NCBI GenBank assembly: GCA_903911145.1
Contig: CAIWCD010000046.1
Coordinates: 62,001 to 126,000, forward strand
From: an uncultured delta proteobacterium
Lineage (GTDB): Bacteria; Myxococcota; Myxococcia; Myxococcales; 40CM-4-68-19
DNA: 64,000 nucleotides
Direction: 5' to 3'
Under the pieces are notes generated by a model, which made no database searches, had not been told where the DNA came from, and saw only the letters and a list, made by a program, of their open reading frames with translations. The position numbers and the translations under genes were made by a program. Shown here one piece after another: positions 1 to 10,553 of this stretch (the stretch's first letter is position 1; each line of letters starts with the position of its first letter).

Positions 1-15
1 ATTCGACCGAAGACT

Positions 16-2904
16 CTACGTCAGCGACGGGCGGATCGTCTCGAGTTCGTAGGCCTCGATCACATCGCCCTCGCGGAGCTCGTTGAAGCCCTCGATGCCG
101 ATGCCGCACTCGAAGCCCTTGTCGACTTCCTTGACGTCGTCCTTGAAGCGGCGCAGCGACGCGATCTTGCCGCTGAAGATCGACTTGGAGTCGCGCTGGA
201 CGCGCACGAACGCGGTCCGCGTGATCTTGCCGTCGGTGACCGAGGAGCCGGCGATGGTGCCGAGCTTGGGCACGTTGAAGAGCGCCTGCACGCGCGCCTT
301 GCCGAGCGCCTTCTCCTTGATGATCGCCTCGAGCAGCCCTTCCATCGCGAGCTTCACGTCATCGAGAACTTCGTAGATGATCGTGTACGTCTTGAGCGTC
401 ACGCCCTTCTGCGCGGCCGTCTCAGCAGCTTTGCTCTCGGTCTTGACGTTGAAGCCGACGAGGATCGCCTTGGAGACGAGGCCCAGCATCACGTCGCTCT
501 CGCTGACGTTGCCGACAGCCGAGTGGAGAATGCGGACGTTGACCTTGGGCGTGGAGAGCTTGGTGAGCGCGACTTTGAGCGCCTCGAGCGATCCACCGAC
601 GTCGGCCTTGACGATGACGCGCAGCTCCTTCGCCTCGTCCTTGCTCGACGCCTTGAGGACGTCTTCCATCGTCATCTTGCCGGTCGACTTGGTCAGCTCG
701 AGATCACGCGCCTTGATGCGGCGGTGATCCGCGATGACTCCCGCGGCCTGTTCGTCCTCGACCACGTTCAGCTCGTCGCCCGCGTTGGGCACGCCGTCGA
801 GGCCGAGCACCTCCACCGGGAAGCCAGGCGGGACGTCATCGATCGCCTCGCCATGCTCGTTCATCAGCGAGCGCACGCGGCCGCTCTGGATGCCGACGAC
901 GATCGGATCACCGACGCGCAGCGTGCCCTGCTTGACGAGCACGGTAATGACCGGGCCGCGGCCCTTCTCAAGCTTCGCCTCGATCACCACACCGACCGGC
1001 GTGATGTTCGGATTCGCCTTGAGCTCGAGCACTTCGGCCTGGAGGAGAATCGCCTCGAGCAGCTTGTCGAGACCCTCTCCCGTGCGGGCCGAGACGGGGA
1101 CCATCATCACGTCGCCGCCCCAGTCTTCCGCGAGCAGACCGTGCTCGGAGAGCTGCTGCTTGATGCGCTCGGGCTGCGCGCCCGGCTTGTCGATCTTGTT
1201 GATGGCGACGAGGATCTGCGTCTTCGCGGCCTTCGCGTGGTTGATCGACTCGATCGTCTGCGGCATCACGCCGTCGTCGGCCGAGACCACCAGCACCGCG
1301 ATGTCGGTGATGTTCGCGCCGCGCGCACGCATCGCCGTAAACGCTTCGTGGCCAGGCGTGTCGAGAAAGGTGATCGCCGCTTCGCCGCCATCAGAGCCGA
1401 CGACATCGACCGAGTAGGCGCCGATGTGCTGCGTGATCCCGCCGGCCTCGCCTGCAGCCACGGTGGTCTTGCGGATCGCGTCGAGCAGCGAAGTCTTGCC
1501 GTGGTCGACGTGGCCCATGATGGTGACGACGGGCGGACGCCAGACGTTGTCCTCTTCCTTGTTCTCGACCTCGGGCAGGTAGTCGTCGATCTCGAAGCCG
1601 ACCTTCTCGACCTTCCAGCCGAAGTCGACCGCGAGCAGCGACGCGGTGTCGAAGTCGATCGGCTGGTTGATGGTGACCATCTTCCCGAGCGCGACCAGCT
1701 TGCGAATGAGCTCGTTGCCCTTGACGCCCATCTCCTGCGAGAGCTCGGAGACCGTGATCGTGTCCTCGATGCGCACAACCTTCTTGTGCTCGGCCATCTC
1801 GGTGATCTCGGTGCCCTTGCCCTTCTTCCCCATCTTCTTCTTGTGGCCGCGCACGGGCACGTAGGCCCGCTGCCGCGCCAGCTCGACGAGGTCCTGCTTG
1901 GAGAGGGACTCGTTCTTGTCGACGCGCGGACCCTTCTTGGTCTTCTGCTTGTCCTTGGTGACGTCGATGAACTCCCGGCCGCGGCCAGGTCCGCCCGAGA
2001 CGACGGCGAGCTCGCGCACTTCGCCAGCAGGGCGAGGACGGAAGCTGCCGGGGCCGCCCGCTGCGCCCGGACGCGGGGCAGGGCGGGCGATCGGAATCAG
2101 CGGACGAGAGAGGACGACCGCGCGGGTGGCGGTCGGGCGCGATGCGTGCTCGGCGGTCTGCACCGACTGCGTGCCACCCGGACCGGCAACGATCGGACCC
2201 GACGGAGGAAGAGGCGCGGGACGAACGACCCGCGCGGGAGGCGGCGGCGCGGGCTTGGCCGCGACCTTGATCACGCCCGCAGGAACGTTGCTCGCGATGC
2301 TTGCAGCGGTCGCAGCAGTGGACGCCTTGGTTGCGTCTGCGTGTGGCGCGGCAGCTTCAACAACGGGCTCGGGCGCGCTCTCGACGACAGGAGCGACGAC
2401 GGCAGCAACCGGCTCGACTGCGGCCGCGACAGGCTCGGCAGGCGCCGCCTCGACGATCGGTTCGACGTGCGCGGGCTGCGATTCTTCGACTGCCGCGACG
2501 GGATGGGCCGCAGCGGCAGTCGCGGCGATCGCGTGCACAGGCTCGACGTGCGCCGCGGGCTTCTCTTCCACGTGCGTGTGCGCGGCGGTCACCGGCGGCT
2601 CCGCATGGGCGGGGACGTGATGCCCGTCCGGAGCAGCCTCGTGATGACCGACCGGCTGGCCATCGGGGCCGAGCGTGTCGGCCTTCTTGCGCCGCAGCAC
2701 GATGCCGCTCGCGGCCGGCTTGATCGCGACCGGCTTGGGCGCGCGCTCTGCGAGAACCTTCTCCAGCACAGCTTGGGCCTGATCATCCTCGAGCGAAGAT
2801 GAGTGGCTCTTCACGTCGTACTCATGGGCTCGGAGCCAATCCACCATCTCCTTGTTGGAGAGGCCCAAATCCTTGGCGAGCTCGTATACGCGCTTCTTGG
2901 CCAT
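16..2904 (-). CDS. infB: translation initiation factor IF-2
   Basis: IF-2 is the GTPase that brings initiator fMet-tRNA to the 30S subunit and promotes 50S joining in the cytoplasm. The 962-residue protein has an IF2-N helical module at about residues 1-50, a roughly 250-residue Ala/Pro/Val/His-rich linker, and a second IF2-N module near 375-435. The G domain follows, with GHVDHGKT (G1), DTPGHEAF (G3) and NKID (G4), then the beta-barrel and C-terminal tRNA-binding domains. The linker makes it longer than E. coli IF-2 (about 890), which I associate with myxobacterial IF-2. It is the last gene seen of the rimP-nusA-ylxR-infB operon. The stop lies 15 bases from the window edge, so any rbfA/truB would be outside. 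The family call is certain. Confidence 0.98.
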   Translation of the reverse strand: MAKKRVYELAKDLGLSNKEMVDWLRAHEYDVKSHSSSLEDDQAQAVLEKVLAERAPKPVAIKPAASGIVLRRKKADTLGPDGQPVGHHEAAPDGHHVPAHAEPPVTAAHTHVEEKPAAHVEPVHAIAATAAAAHPVAAVEESQPAHVEPIVEAAPAEPVAAAVEPVAAVVAPVVESAPEPVVEAAAPHADATKASTAATAASIASNVPAGVIKVAAKPAPPPPARVVRPAPLPPSGPIVAGPGGTQSVQTAEHASRPTATRAVVLSRPLIPIARPAPRPGAAGGPGSFRPRPAGEVRELAVVSGGPGRGREFIDVTKDKQKTKKGPRVDKNESLSKQDLVELARQRAYVPVRGHKKKMGKKGKGTEITEMAEHKKVVRIEDTITVSELSQEMGVKGNELIRKLVALGKMVTINQPIDFDTASLLAVDFGWKVEKVGFEIDDYLPEVENKEEDNVWRPPVVTIMGHVDHGKTSLLDAIRKTTVAAGEAGGITQHIGAYSVDVVGSDGGEAAITFLDTPGHEAFTAMRARGANITDIAVLVVSADDGVMPQTIESINHAKAAKTQILVAINKIDKPGAQPERIKQQLSEHGLLAEDWGGDVMMVPVSARTGEGLDKLLEAILLQAEVLELKANPNITPVGVVIEAKLEKGRGPVITVLVKQGTLRVGDPIVVGIQSGRVRSLMNEHGEAIDDVPPGFPVEVLGLDGVPNAGDELNVVEDEQAAGVIADHRRIKARDLELTKSTGKMTMEDVLKASSKDEAKELRVIVKADVGGSLEALKVALTKLSTPKVNVRILHSAVGNVSESDVMLGLVSKAILVGFNVKTESKAAETAAQKGVTLKTYTIIYEVLDDVKLAMEGLLEAIIKEKALGKARVQALFNVPKLGTIAGSSVTDGKITRTAFVRVQRDSKSIFSGKIASLRRFKDDVKEVDKGFECGIGIEGFNELREGDVIEAYELETIRPSLT

Positions 2905-2978
2905 GCGGAATTCCGTCTTCCCTTCTTTCCCCGAAATGAATGAATCAGGGACCCCCAGGCTGCCGAGGGCCCGCCTCT

Positions 2979-3296
2979 CTAGCTGCTCGCGGGGGCGGGC
3001 GTCAAGGGAAGCACGACTGAGATCCAGCTCGACAACTCCGCGACGGACGGCTCGCGGACCTTGCCCTTCAGCGATCGGGAGAGCTGTCGTCCCTTGATCG
3101 CAATTTCAACACAGCGGGCCTTGCGGCAGATCCACGCGCCTCGCCCGGGGAGAATGCGCGCGTGGTCCGGAACTGCTGCTCCATCCCGCAACGCGACACG
3201 AAGCAGCTCGTGCGCGGGATGGGCCTCGCGGCATCCGATGCAGCGCCGCGTCGGTTCAGACGGGCGCTGGCGGTTCAATCGGCGGCCGCGAGGCAT
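2979..3296 (-). CDS. ylxR: YlxR-family (DUF448) RNA-binding protein
   Basis: A 105-residue basic protein between nusA and infB, the usual place of YlxR. It carries the family hallmarks RRCIGC near residue 17 and the GRGAWIC motif near 50. The family is a small nucleic-acid-binding fold; in Bacillus the orthologue (RnpM) has been linked to RNase P modulation, but the role here is untested. The start lies 15 bases after the nusA stop and 74 bases precede infB, so it is almost surely cotranscribed. No clear ribosome binding site precedes the ATG. Confidence 0.9.
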   Translation of the reverse strand: MPRGRRLNRQRPSEPTRRCIGCREAHPAHELLRVALRDGAAVPDHARILPGRGAWICRKARCVEIAIKGRQLSRSLKGKVREPSVAELSSWISVVLPLTPAPASS

Positions 3297-3311
3297 GGTG
3301 TACTTTTGACA

Positions 3312-5009
<1,698 letters not shown>

Positions 5010-5090
5010 CTTGAAGACTCCTGTTTTTGGTTTTGTCTGTTTTTCTGTTGTGGACGTGCGGACGGCTCTGGGAGCGGCTTTGCGGCGTTT

Positions 5091-5807
5091 CTAGATGTCG
5101 AAGACCGGATCGAGATTGGCCTTGCTGATCTGCTGGTGCGGCACTGCGAACGTGGTTCCGTCGACATCGATCATCACGGCGCTGTTCGCCGCGTCGTAGC
5201 CGAGCAGGTTGCCCACGAAGGTCTTGCGATTCCCGCAGTCGGGGATCGGTCCGTAGGTCTTCAGGCGCGCGCGCTTGCCGCGGTAGCGCTCGAAATGCTC
5301 GCGTGTGCGCAGCGGACGATCGATGCCGGGGCTGGAGACGACCAGCTCGTAGGTGCTGTCGAGCGGATCTTCCACGTCCAGCGCGGCTGAGACGATGCGG
5401 GAGAAGTTCGCGCAGTCGTCGAGCGTGACGCCCCGCTTGCCGACAACATTGCCTTCTGCCACCTCGACCACGGTCACGTCGTCGTCGTCGACCATCGTCT
5501 CGTCGCCGTCTTCTTCGTCGACGAGCGAACCGAGCGGCTGCGCTTCGATGGTCGCCTCGTCATCGATCGGGACAATGACCGGCGCCATTGAGACCGTCTC
5601 GTCTCCCGTGAAGGTCATCGCATCGCTCTCGGCCAGCATGTTGGCAGGCGTTGCGCCAGGCGCTCCTTCACGCTTGTCGATGAAGAGCGTCAGCTCGACG
5701 CGGCCGGAGCCGCCGAGCTGCACGTCGATCAGCTCGAGCCCCTCCTGCTCGGCCAGAGGCGCGGCGACTGCGCGCACACGCTCGATGATCTCGTCTTTGC
5801 GTCCCAT
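5091..5807 (-). CDS. rimP: ribosome maturation factor RimP, with acidic insertion
   Basis: RimP helps mature the 30S subunit. The protein has 238 residues against about 150 for the family. The N-terminal half (LAEQEGLELIDVQLGGSGR, then LTLFIDKREG) and the C-terminal half (GVTLDDCANFSRIVSAALD, YELVVSSPGIDRPLR, then the SH3-like domain) are both intact. Between them, from about residue 50 to 120, sits an extra strongly acidic stretch of roughly 70 residues with runs of Asp and Glu. It falls at the beta-hairpin just before the conserved GVT(L/V)DDC motif. The gene is first in the nusA/infB operon. Confidence 0.9.
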   Translation of the reverse strand: MGRKDEIIERVRAVAAPLAEQEGLELIDVQLGGSGRVELTLFIDKREGAPGATPANMLAESDAMTFTGDETVSMAPVIVPIDDEATIEAQPLGSLVDEEDGDETMVDDDDVTVVEVAEGNVVGKRGVTLDDCANFSRIVSAALDVEDPLDSTYELVVSSPGIDRPLRTREHFERYRGKRARLKTYGPIPDCGNRKTFVGNLLGYDAANSAVMIDVDGTTFAVPHQQISKANLDPVFDI

Positions 5808-5829
5808 GACCTGTGCTCACTCGAACAAT

Positions 5830-5876
5830 AAAAAAAGCGGGCCGACCGCGCCCACTTTCCACTGGCCGGAAGCCAG
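5830..5876 (-). promoter_or_regulatory. possible leader hairpins upstream of rimP
   Basis: Read on the minus strand, a 5-bp hairpin CTGGC/GCCAG is followed by a weak 4-bp GC stem (GCGG/CCGC) and seven T. This lies 23-69 bases before the rimP start. A short stem followed by a T-run in the leader of a nusA operon could act as an attenuator, since nusA operons are autoregulated in other bacteria. The stem is weak, so this may be nothing. Confidence 0.3.
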
Positions 5877-5989
5877 AGGCTCCAGACCCGTTGAAAATGT
5901 GCGGCGCGGACTAGCGGATCTCCAGCGTTGCGTCAAGACCGGCGACGGTCGTTGGACCTTGACACCGGTGCCTCGGTTATCCTTGTTCC

Positions 5990-6832
5990 ATGCTCCTCGC
6001 CGCTGCCATCCAGATGCAGACCGGGCCTGATCGCGCGCACAACGAGACGCGCGCGCTCGCGCTGGTCAACGCCGCCGCCGATCGAAGTGCGAAACTCGTG
6101 CTGCTCCCCGAGATGTGGGAGCACATCGGGCCGGCGAAGGAGAAGGCCGCGTTCGCCGGGCCGCTCGAGGGGCGGCAGCTTTCTCCTCTGCGCGAACTCT
6201 GCGTCAAGCGCGGCCTCTGGTGTCTCGCCGGCTCGATCGCCGAGCGCTCCACTGATGGCCGCTTCCACAACACCAGCGCGCTGATCGCCCCCGACGGTTC
6301 GATCGCGGCGAGCTATCGCAAGCTCCACCTCTTCGATGTCGACATCCCCGACGGTGCGCGCTACCGCGAGTCGGAGCAGGTCGCCGCGGGCGATGCGGTG
6401 CCGCCGGTCGTGTCTCTCGGGGACCTTGGCTTCAAGCTCGGCCTCTCCGTCTGCTACGACCTGCGCTTTCCCGAACTCTATCGACGCCTCGCCGATCAGG
6501 GCGCGGAACTGATCGCCGTGCCTGCCGCGTTCACGGCGTACACCGGGCGTGCGCACTGGGAACTGCTTCTGCGCGCGCGCGCCGTCGAGAACCAGGCCTT
6601 CGTGCTCGCACCTGCACAGGCCGGACAGATCGGGCCGGAGGCGGAGCGCCGGCTCGCCTGGGGACACGCGTCCATCATCGACCCGTGGGGTGAATTGCTC
6701 GCGGACGCCGGGCCGTCGGGCGAGGGGATGGCGCTGGCGGCGATTGATCGTTCACGCCTCGAGCAGGTCCGGCGTGATCTTCCGGCGCTCTCGCATCGGC
6801 GCCGCGACGTGCTCGGATCGACTCGGCCCTGA
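5990..6832 (+). CDS. carbon-nitrogen hydrolase (Nit/nitrilase family)
   Basis: A cytoplasmic amidase of the nitrilase superfamily, 280 residues, the family's usual length. The Glu-Lys-Cys triad is visible: E41 in LPEMWEH, K111 in SYRKLHLFDVD and C155 in LSVCYDLRFPELYR. The RKLHLFDVD and CYDLRFPE contexts match Nit1/Nit2-type omega-amidases and deaminated-glutathione amidases better than true nitrilases, so hydrolysis of a small amide is likely. It is divergent from rimP across 182 bases. A TTGACA box sits 32 bases before the ATG, but no well-spaced -10 box follows it. Confidence 0.88.
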   Translation: MLLAAAIQMQTGPDRAHNETRALALVNAAADRSAKLVLLPEMWEHIGPAKEKAAFAGPLEGRQLSPLRELCVKRGLWCLAGSIAERSTDGRFHNTSALIAPDGSIAASYRKLHLFDVDIPDGARYRESEQVAAGDAVPPVVSLGDLGFKLGLSVCYDLRFPELYRRLADQGAELIAVPAAFTAYTGRAHWELLLRARAVENQAFVLAPAQAGQIGPEAERRLAWGHASIIDPWGELLADAGPSGEGMALAAIDRSRLEQVRRDLPALSHRRRDVLGSTRP

Positions 6833-6862
6833 AAAAGGATCGCGCGCCCCACGTTTCGCGCG

Positions 6863-6891
6863 TTGACGAGCACGGACTCCGAAAGTATGGT
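6863..6891 (+). promoter_or_regulatory. sigma-70-like promoter for the following envelope protein
   Basis: A -35 box TTGACG at 6863-6868 and a -10 box TATGGT at 6886-6891 are separated by exactly 17 bases. They lie 30 bases before the ATG at 6921, with GGAGGG between. The placement is good, but one of six -35 bases and two of six -10 bases differ from consensus. Confidence 0.5.
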
Positions 6892-6920
6892 CCCGCCGCC
6901 TCTCGGAGGGTTTTTCTCGC

Positions 6921-8471
6921 ATGCGCATGCTCTCGTTCGCGTCCATCGCCGCCTCGCTGCTCGTCTTTGTTGGCGGCGCTTCCACTTCTCCTGCGCTCGC
7001 GCAGACCGACGGCCCTGCGGCCGCAGCAGCTCCCGCAGCGGGTGCCGACGCTGCGCCTGCCAAGAAGAAGCGAAAGTCGAAGTCCAAAGACGCTGCGACC
7101 GATGCTGCTGCCCCAGCCGCGGACAAGGATGCTGCGAAGGACGCCGCACCGGCTGATGCAGGCGCCGCGCCGGCGAAGGGAAAGCGCAAGAAGAAGGGCC
7201 AGACCGACACAGCGCCGACTGCTTCGTCGAGTCTCTCTCCTGGCGACGCGCTCGCGCCGCCCCCGCCCAAGTCTGCTCCCACGCCCGTGGTGGTTCCGAC
7301 GCCGGCTGCGCCGCAGACGGTCACCGTGATGATCAAGGCGCCGCCGCCTGCGGCCGCGCCCGAGGTGGTCGAGCCTGTCCAGACCGGGCCCTACGACGAC
7401 GACCCGCCGACCATCTCGCATACGGCGATCGCCAAGGCGATGAAGAACAAGCCGCTCGTGTTCACGGCGCGCATCACCGACGCCAGCGGCGTCTTCCAGC
7501 CGGTCCTCTATCTGCGCAAGCGCGGCAGTGGCGATTACATCCCCATCAAGATGATCGGCTCCAAGCTTGCGCAGGGCGAGTACGCCGTCGAGGTGGACGC
7601 GAAGCTCATCTCGGTCGACCTCGAGTACTACATCGAGTGCTACGACAACGTCGGCAACGGCCCCGCGCGCGCAGGCTCTCCCGAGACTCCGCTGACCATC
7701 AAGCTCGAGGAGGAGAAGAAGGCGCCGGTGATCGTCGGCAAGCAGGAGAAGGTCGAGGAGAAGCACCCGGGTGCGCCTCCCGCGATCAGCCACTCGACGA
7801 TCGCGAAGGCGTACAAGGGCGCGCCGATCGAGATCAACGCCAAGCTCGTCGGTGACACTGGCGTCTCGGCCGCGAAGGTCTTCTTCCGCCACAGCGGCGA
7901 GCACGACTTCCGCACGCTGCCGATGGGAAACATCGGCGGCGACGACTTCACTGCGACGATGCCCGCGTCGGTCGTGACGGGAGATCTCGAGTACTACCTC
8001 GAGGCGTACGACCAGTATGGCAACGGTCCAGGACGCTCCGGGGGCCCGAACGTGCCGTACCAGATTACGGTCACTGAAAAGCCGGCCATCGCGCCGCCCG
8101 CTCCTGGTCAGCCAGCGCTCCCTGAGAAGCCCCAGCCGCACCTCGTGAAGATCCCCTTCTCTCCGAACCCGGGTCGTTGGGTCGGCTGGATCTTCATGGG
8201 CGGATTCGCCGCCAGCACGCTCATGGTCGGCGGCGAGATGTACGGTGCATGGTCGGCTGACCAAGCCTATCAGCAGACGTACAGCTACAGCGGCCGCATC
8301 GATCCGGCCCTGCACGCGCGCACCATCGCCTATGACAATCGGGCGAAGTACTTCGGCATCGCGGCGGGTGCGTCGCTCGCGGTCAGCATCACGCTCCTGC
8401 TCATCTTCCCGGCCCACGCAGAGTCGCAAATGGTCACCGGCAACGGCGACGTCGCGCTCGCGCATTTCTAG
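6921..8471 (+). CDS. secreted or membrane-anchored protein with two repeated beta domains
   Basis: I do not recognise a named family. The 516-residue protein starts with a signal peptide (about residues 1-28, ending PALAQ), then an Ala/Lys/Pro-rich low-complexity segment to about 140. Two similar domains of about 100 residues follow, each opening with an ISH(T/S)(A/T)IAKA motif and closing with LEYY(I/L)E(C/A)YDxxGNGP. Two hydrophobic segments near the C-terminus (about 415-435 and 475-495) look like membrane helices. The repeated domain resembles periplasmic Ig-like folds of myxobacterial envelope proteins. It has its own candidate promoter and GGAGGG ribosome binding site. The lipoprotein gene follows after 19 bases, so the two probably share a transcript. 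Confidence 0.7.
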   Translation: MRMLSFASIAASLLVFVGGASTSPALAQTDGPAAAAAPAAGADAAPAKKKRKSKSKDAATDAAAPAADKDAAKDAAPADAGAAPAKGKRKKKGQTDTAPTASSSLSPGDALAPPPPKSAPTPVVVPTPAAPQTVTVMIKAPPPAAAPEVVEPVQTGPYDDDPPTISHTAIAKAMKNKPLVFTARITDASGVFQPVLYLRKRGSGDYIPIKMIGSKLAQGEYAVEVDAKLISVDLEYYIECYDNVGNGPARAGSPETPLTIKLEEEKKAPVIVGKQEKVEEKHPGAPPAISHSTIAKAYKGAPIEINAKLVGDTGVSAAKVFFRHSGEHDFRTLPMGNIGGDDFTATMPASVVTGDLEYYLEAYDQYGNGPGRSGGPNVPYQITVTEKPAIAPPAPGQPALPEKPQPHLVKIPFSPNPGRWVGWIFMGGFAASTLMVGGEMYGAWSADQAYQQTYSYSGRIDPALHARTIAYDNRAKYFGIAAGASLAVSITLLLIFPAHAESQMVTGNGDVALAHF

Positions 8472-8490
8472 AACAAAGGTCCTCGATCAC

Positions 8491-9177
8491 ATGCGCACCG
8501 CATTTATCCGCACCGCAATCTGCGCCGTCGTCTGCGCGCTCGCTGGCTGCAACTACAACCACATCCAGGGCGCGCTCGAGTTCGACATCACGGGCATTCC
8601 AGAGAGCGCCGTCTCTGTTTCCGTGGTGGTCACCGACTCTTCGACCGCGCTCACCGAGCGCGACCCAAGCTTCGGGAATGGCGTCTATGCTTCGGCGCCT
8701 CTGGTCGTCACGTTTCCGACCATCGCTTCGGGCGCCTACACCGTGCAGGTGGAGGCCGATGACATCGATCACACTCCCGTGGCGGTCGCGAACGTCAGCG
8801 GCTCATTCACTCCCGTGACGGCCGGCGAGGCGCTGCCCGTTCTCGGGATCACGCTGAGCGCAACGGGCCTGCAAGGGACGTATGGAACGCCGTGCATCCT
8901 CAGCGGCACGGGGACCAATACCTGCTCGGGGACGCTCATCTGCAAGCAGTATACGGCGACCGACCAGGGCATCTGCACGCACGCCTGCCAGGGGACGACC
9001 ACTGTTTGCGAGCAGATTCCGACCGGTGTTTCGTGCGGCGCGTTTGAAGGCGTCGCGGTCAACACCTACTGCCAGTGGGAGTGCAGTGCAGACGGCGGCA
9101 GCTGCCCGCCGAACACGGTGTGCGGAGCTGCGGTCGCGGCGAGCGGTGGCAAGCGTTATTGCCAGGGTTCGCTCTGA
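8491..9177 (+). CDS. Cys-rich lipoprotein
   Basis: A 228-residue exported protein of unknown function. I start it at the ATG giving MRTAFIRTAICAVVCALAGC, a lipoprotein signal with lipobox LAGC, rather than at an earlier in-frame ATG inside the upstream gene. The first 110 residues after the lipid-attachment Cys look like a beta-sandwich. The C-terminal 100 residues hold about ten Cys with spacings such as CSGTLICKQ, CTHACQG and CQWECSADGGSCPPNTVCG, suggesting a disulfide-rich module. It lies 19 bases after the repeated-domain protein and probably belongs to the same envelope operon. Confidence 0.7.
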   Translation: MRTAFIRTAICAVVCALAGCNYNHIQGALEFDITGIPESAVSVSVVVTDSSTALTERDPSFGNGVYASAPLVVTFPTIASGAYTVQVEADDIDHTPVAVANVSGSFTPVTAGEALPVLGITLSATGLQGTYGTPCILSGTGTNTCSGTLICKQYTATDQGICTHACQGTTTVCEQIPTGVSCGAFEGVAVNTYCQWECSADGGSCPPNTVCGAAVAASGGKRYCQGSL

Positions 9178-9233
9178 TCGAGCCGGCCGCTTTCCGTTCC
9201 CCACCGGTCGCCATCGCCTGAGGTCGCTCAAGA

Positions 9234-9530
9234 ATGGAGATCACCGAGGTCCGGGTCTTTCCCGTCCACGAAGAGCGCCTCAAGGCGTACGTGACGATCA
9301 CGCTCGATCACTGCTTCGTGGTTCGCGACTTGAAGGTGATTGCGGGCAACACCGGACTCTTCGTGGCGATGCCGGCCAAGAGGCGCAAGGACGGGACGTT
9401 CAAGGACATCGCGCATCCGCTCAACAGCGAGATGCGTGAGCGCCTCGAGGCGGCGGTGCTCGCCGAGTACGAGCGGGAAATGGCGCGCACCCCAGGCGCT
9501 GTGCAGCCCAAGACAGACGTGGACAGCTGA
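9234..9530 (+). CDS. spoVG: septation protein SpoVG
   Basis: A complete 98-residue SpoVG. The family signature is clear: [20 protein letters not shown] at the start, then [15 protein letters not shown] and [20 protein letters not shown]. SpoVG is a small site-specific DNA/RNA-binding regulator known from Bacillus, Staphylococcus and Borrelia, and is common in Deltaproteobacteria. It is followed after 19 bases by prs, echoing the spoVG-glmU-prs order of Firmicutes without glmU. A GAGG ribosome-binding-like stretch precedes the ATG. Confidence 0.93.
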   Translation: MEITEVRVFPVHEERLKAYVTITLDHCFVVRDLKVIAGNTGLFVAMPAKRRKDGTFKDIAHPLNSEMRERLEAAVLAEYEREMARTPGAVQPKTDVDS

Positions 9531-9549
9531 CGTGCGCGGCGGAGACCCC

Positions 9550-10503
9550 ATGCGGAATGGCAACGACTTCGTCGTTTTCTCTGGCAACTCGCACAAGAGC
9601 TTGTCGGTCGAGATCTGCGAATATCTCGGCGTGCCGCTCGGCAAGTGCGAGGTCGGGAAGTTCTCCGACGGCGAGATCCAGGTCGAGATCCGCGAGAACG
9701 TGCGCGGCCGCGATGTCTTCCTCGTGCAGAGCACGTCGATGCCGGTGAACGATCATCTGATGGAGCTGCTCATCATGATCGACGCGGCCAAGCGGGCTTC
9801 GGCGGCGTCGATCACGGCGGTGGTTCCCTACTTCGGATATGCGCGGCAGGATCGCAAGGTGGCGCCGCGTGTGCCGATCACTGCGCGCCTCGTCGCGGAT
9901 CTCATTACGTCAGCTGGTGCGGATCGATTCGTCTCGATGGAGCTGCACGCGGGCCAGATCCAGGGCTTCTTCGACATGCCCTCCGATCACCTCTACGCCG
10001 CGCCCGTGCTGCTCGAGCACATGCTCTCTCGCCACCCGAATCCGGATGAGGTCGTGGTGATCAGCCCCGACGCGGGCGGCGTCGAGCGCGCGCGCGCATA
10101 CGCCAAGCGGCTCGGCTGCACGCTGGCGATCGTCGACAAGCGGCGCACCAAGGCGAACGTGGCCGAGGTGATGAATCTGATCGGCGACGTGAAGGGCAAG
10201 TCGGCGATCATCCTCGACGACATGGTCGACACCGCCGGTACCCTCACGCAGGCGGCGAAGGCCGTTGTGGAGCACGGCGCCAAGCGCGTCTCCGCCTACT
10301 GCGTGCATCCGGTGCTTTCGGGCCCGGCCATCCAACGCATCGAGGAGTCGGTGCTCGACGAGGTGATCGTCGCCAACACGATCCCGCTGCAGGAGCGCGC
10401 GCGCAGCTGCAAGAAGATCTCGCAGCTCTCTGTCGCACGCGTCTTCGGCGAGGCGATCCGGCGCATCTACAACGCGGATTCGCTCTCCAGCCTGTTTGTT
10501 TGA
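9550..10503 (+). CDS. prs: ribose-phosphate pyrophosphokinase (PRPP synthetase)
   Basis: Makes PRPP from ribose 5-phosphate and ATP for nucleotide, His and Trp synthesis. The 317-residue protein is of normal length. It shows the flexible loop region VPYFGYARQDRK, the ribose-phosphate loop ISPDAGGVERARAYAKRLG and the PRPP motif DDMVDTAGT. The start is the ATG at 9550, with GGAG eight bases upstream. The stop codon TGA (10501-10503) lies inside the first of three tandem copies of a dispersed palindromic element. Confidence 0.97.
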   Translation: MRNGNDFVVFSGNSHKSLSVEICEYLGVPLGKCEVGKFSDGEIQVEIRENVRGRDVFLVQSTSMPVNDHLMELLIMIDAAKRASAASITAVVPYFGYARQDRKVAPRVPITARLVADLITSAGADRFVSMELHAGQIQGFFDMPSDHLYAAPVLLEHMLSRHPNPDEVVVISPDAGGVERARAYAKRLGCTLAIVDKRRTKANVAEVMNLIGDVKGKSAIILDDMVDTAGTLTQAAKAVVEHGAKRVSAYCVHPVLSGPAIQRIEESVLDEVIVANTIPLQERARSCKKISQLSVARVFGEAIRRIYNADSLSSLFV

Positions 10504-10553
10504 GTGCAAACTAAATTGATTTGAGTGCCAATCAATTTAGTTTGAGTCCCAAC
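10498..10553. repeat. three tandem copies of the GTTTGAGTGCCAAC element
   Basis: Three 14-base copies lie at 10498-10511 (GTTTGAGTGCAAAC), 10519-10532 (ATTTGAGTGCCAAT) and 10540-10553 (GTTTGAGTCCCAAC). Their starts are exactly 21 bases apart. The prs stop is inside copy 1, and the stop of the convergent PEGA gene (10537-10539) is just before copy 3. The array is AT-rich in a GC-rich neighbourhood. Confidence 0.85.
10511..10540. terminator. perfect 10-bp inverted repeat between convergent genes
   Basis: CTAAATTGAT (10511-10520) pairs perfectly with ATCAATTTAG (10531-10540) around a 10-base loop that is itself the middle repeat copy. It sits where prs and the PEGA gene converge, so it could be a bidirectional terminator. 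However, the stem is AT-rich and has no T-run, which is unlike a classic intrinsic terminator. Confidence 0.4.

Noticed and set aside
523-2802. A 759-codon open frame antisense to infB
   Set aside because: High GC leaves long open frames opposite real genes. Its protein is Arg/Asp/Leu-biased with no domain, while IF-2 on the other strand is certain. The same holds for the frames opposite parC (12200-14656), parE (15197-17080), the envelope protein (6675-8465) and others.
5808-5989. A tRNA gene in the rimP/nitrilase gap
   Set aside because: No T-loop GTTCRANNC or acceptor-stem pairing could be found in this gap or in any other gap of the window.
10498-10553. HrcA/CIRCE operator, because GAGTGCCAA resembles the CIRCE half site GAGTGCTAA
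   Set aside because: CIRCE needs an inverted pair TTAGCACTC-N9-GAGTGCTAA. The copies here are direct repeats, and none lies upstream of the Hsp70 gene.
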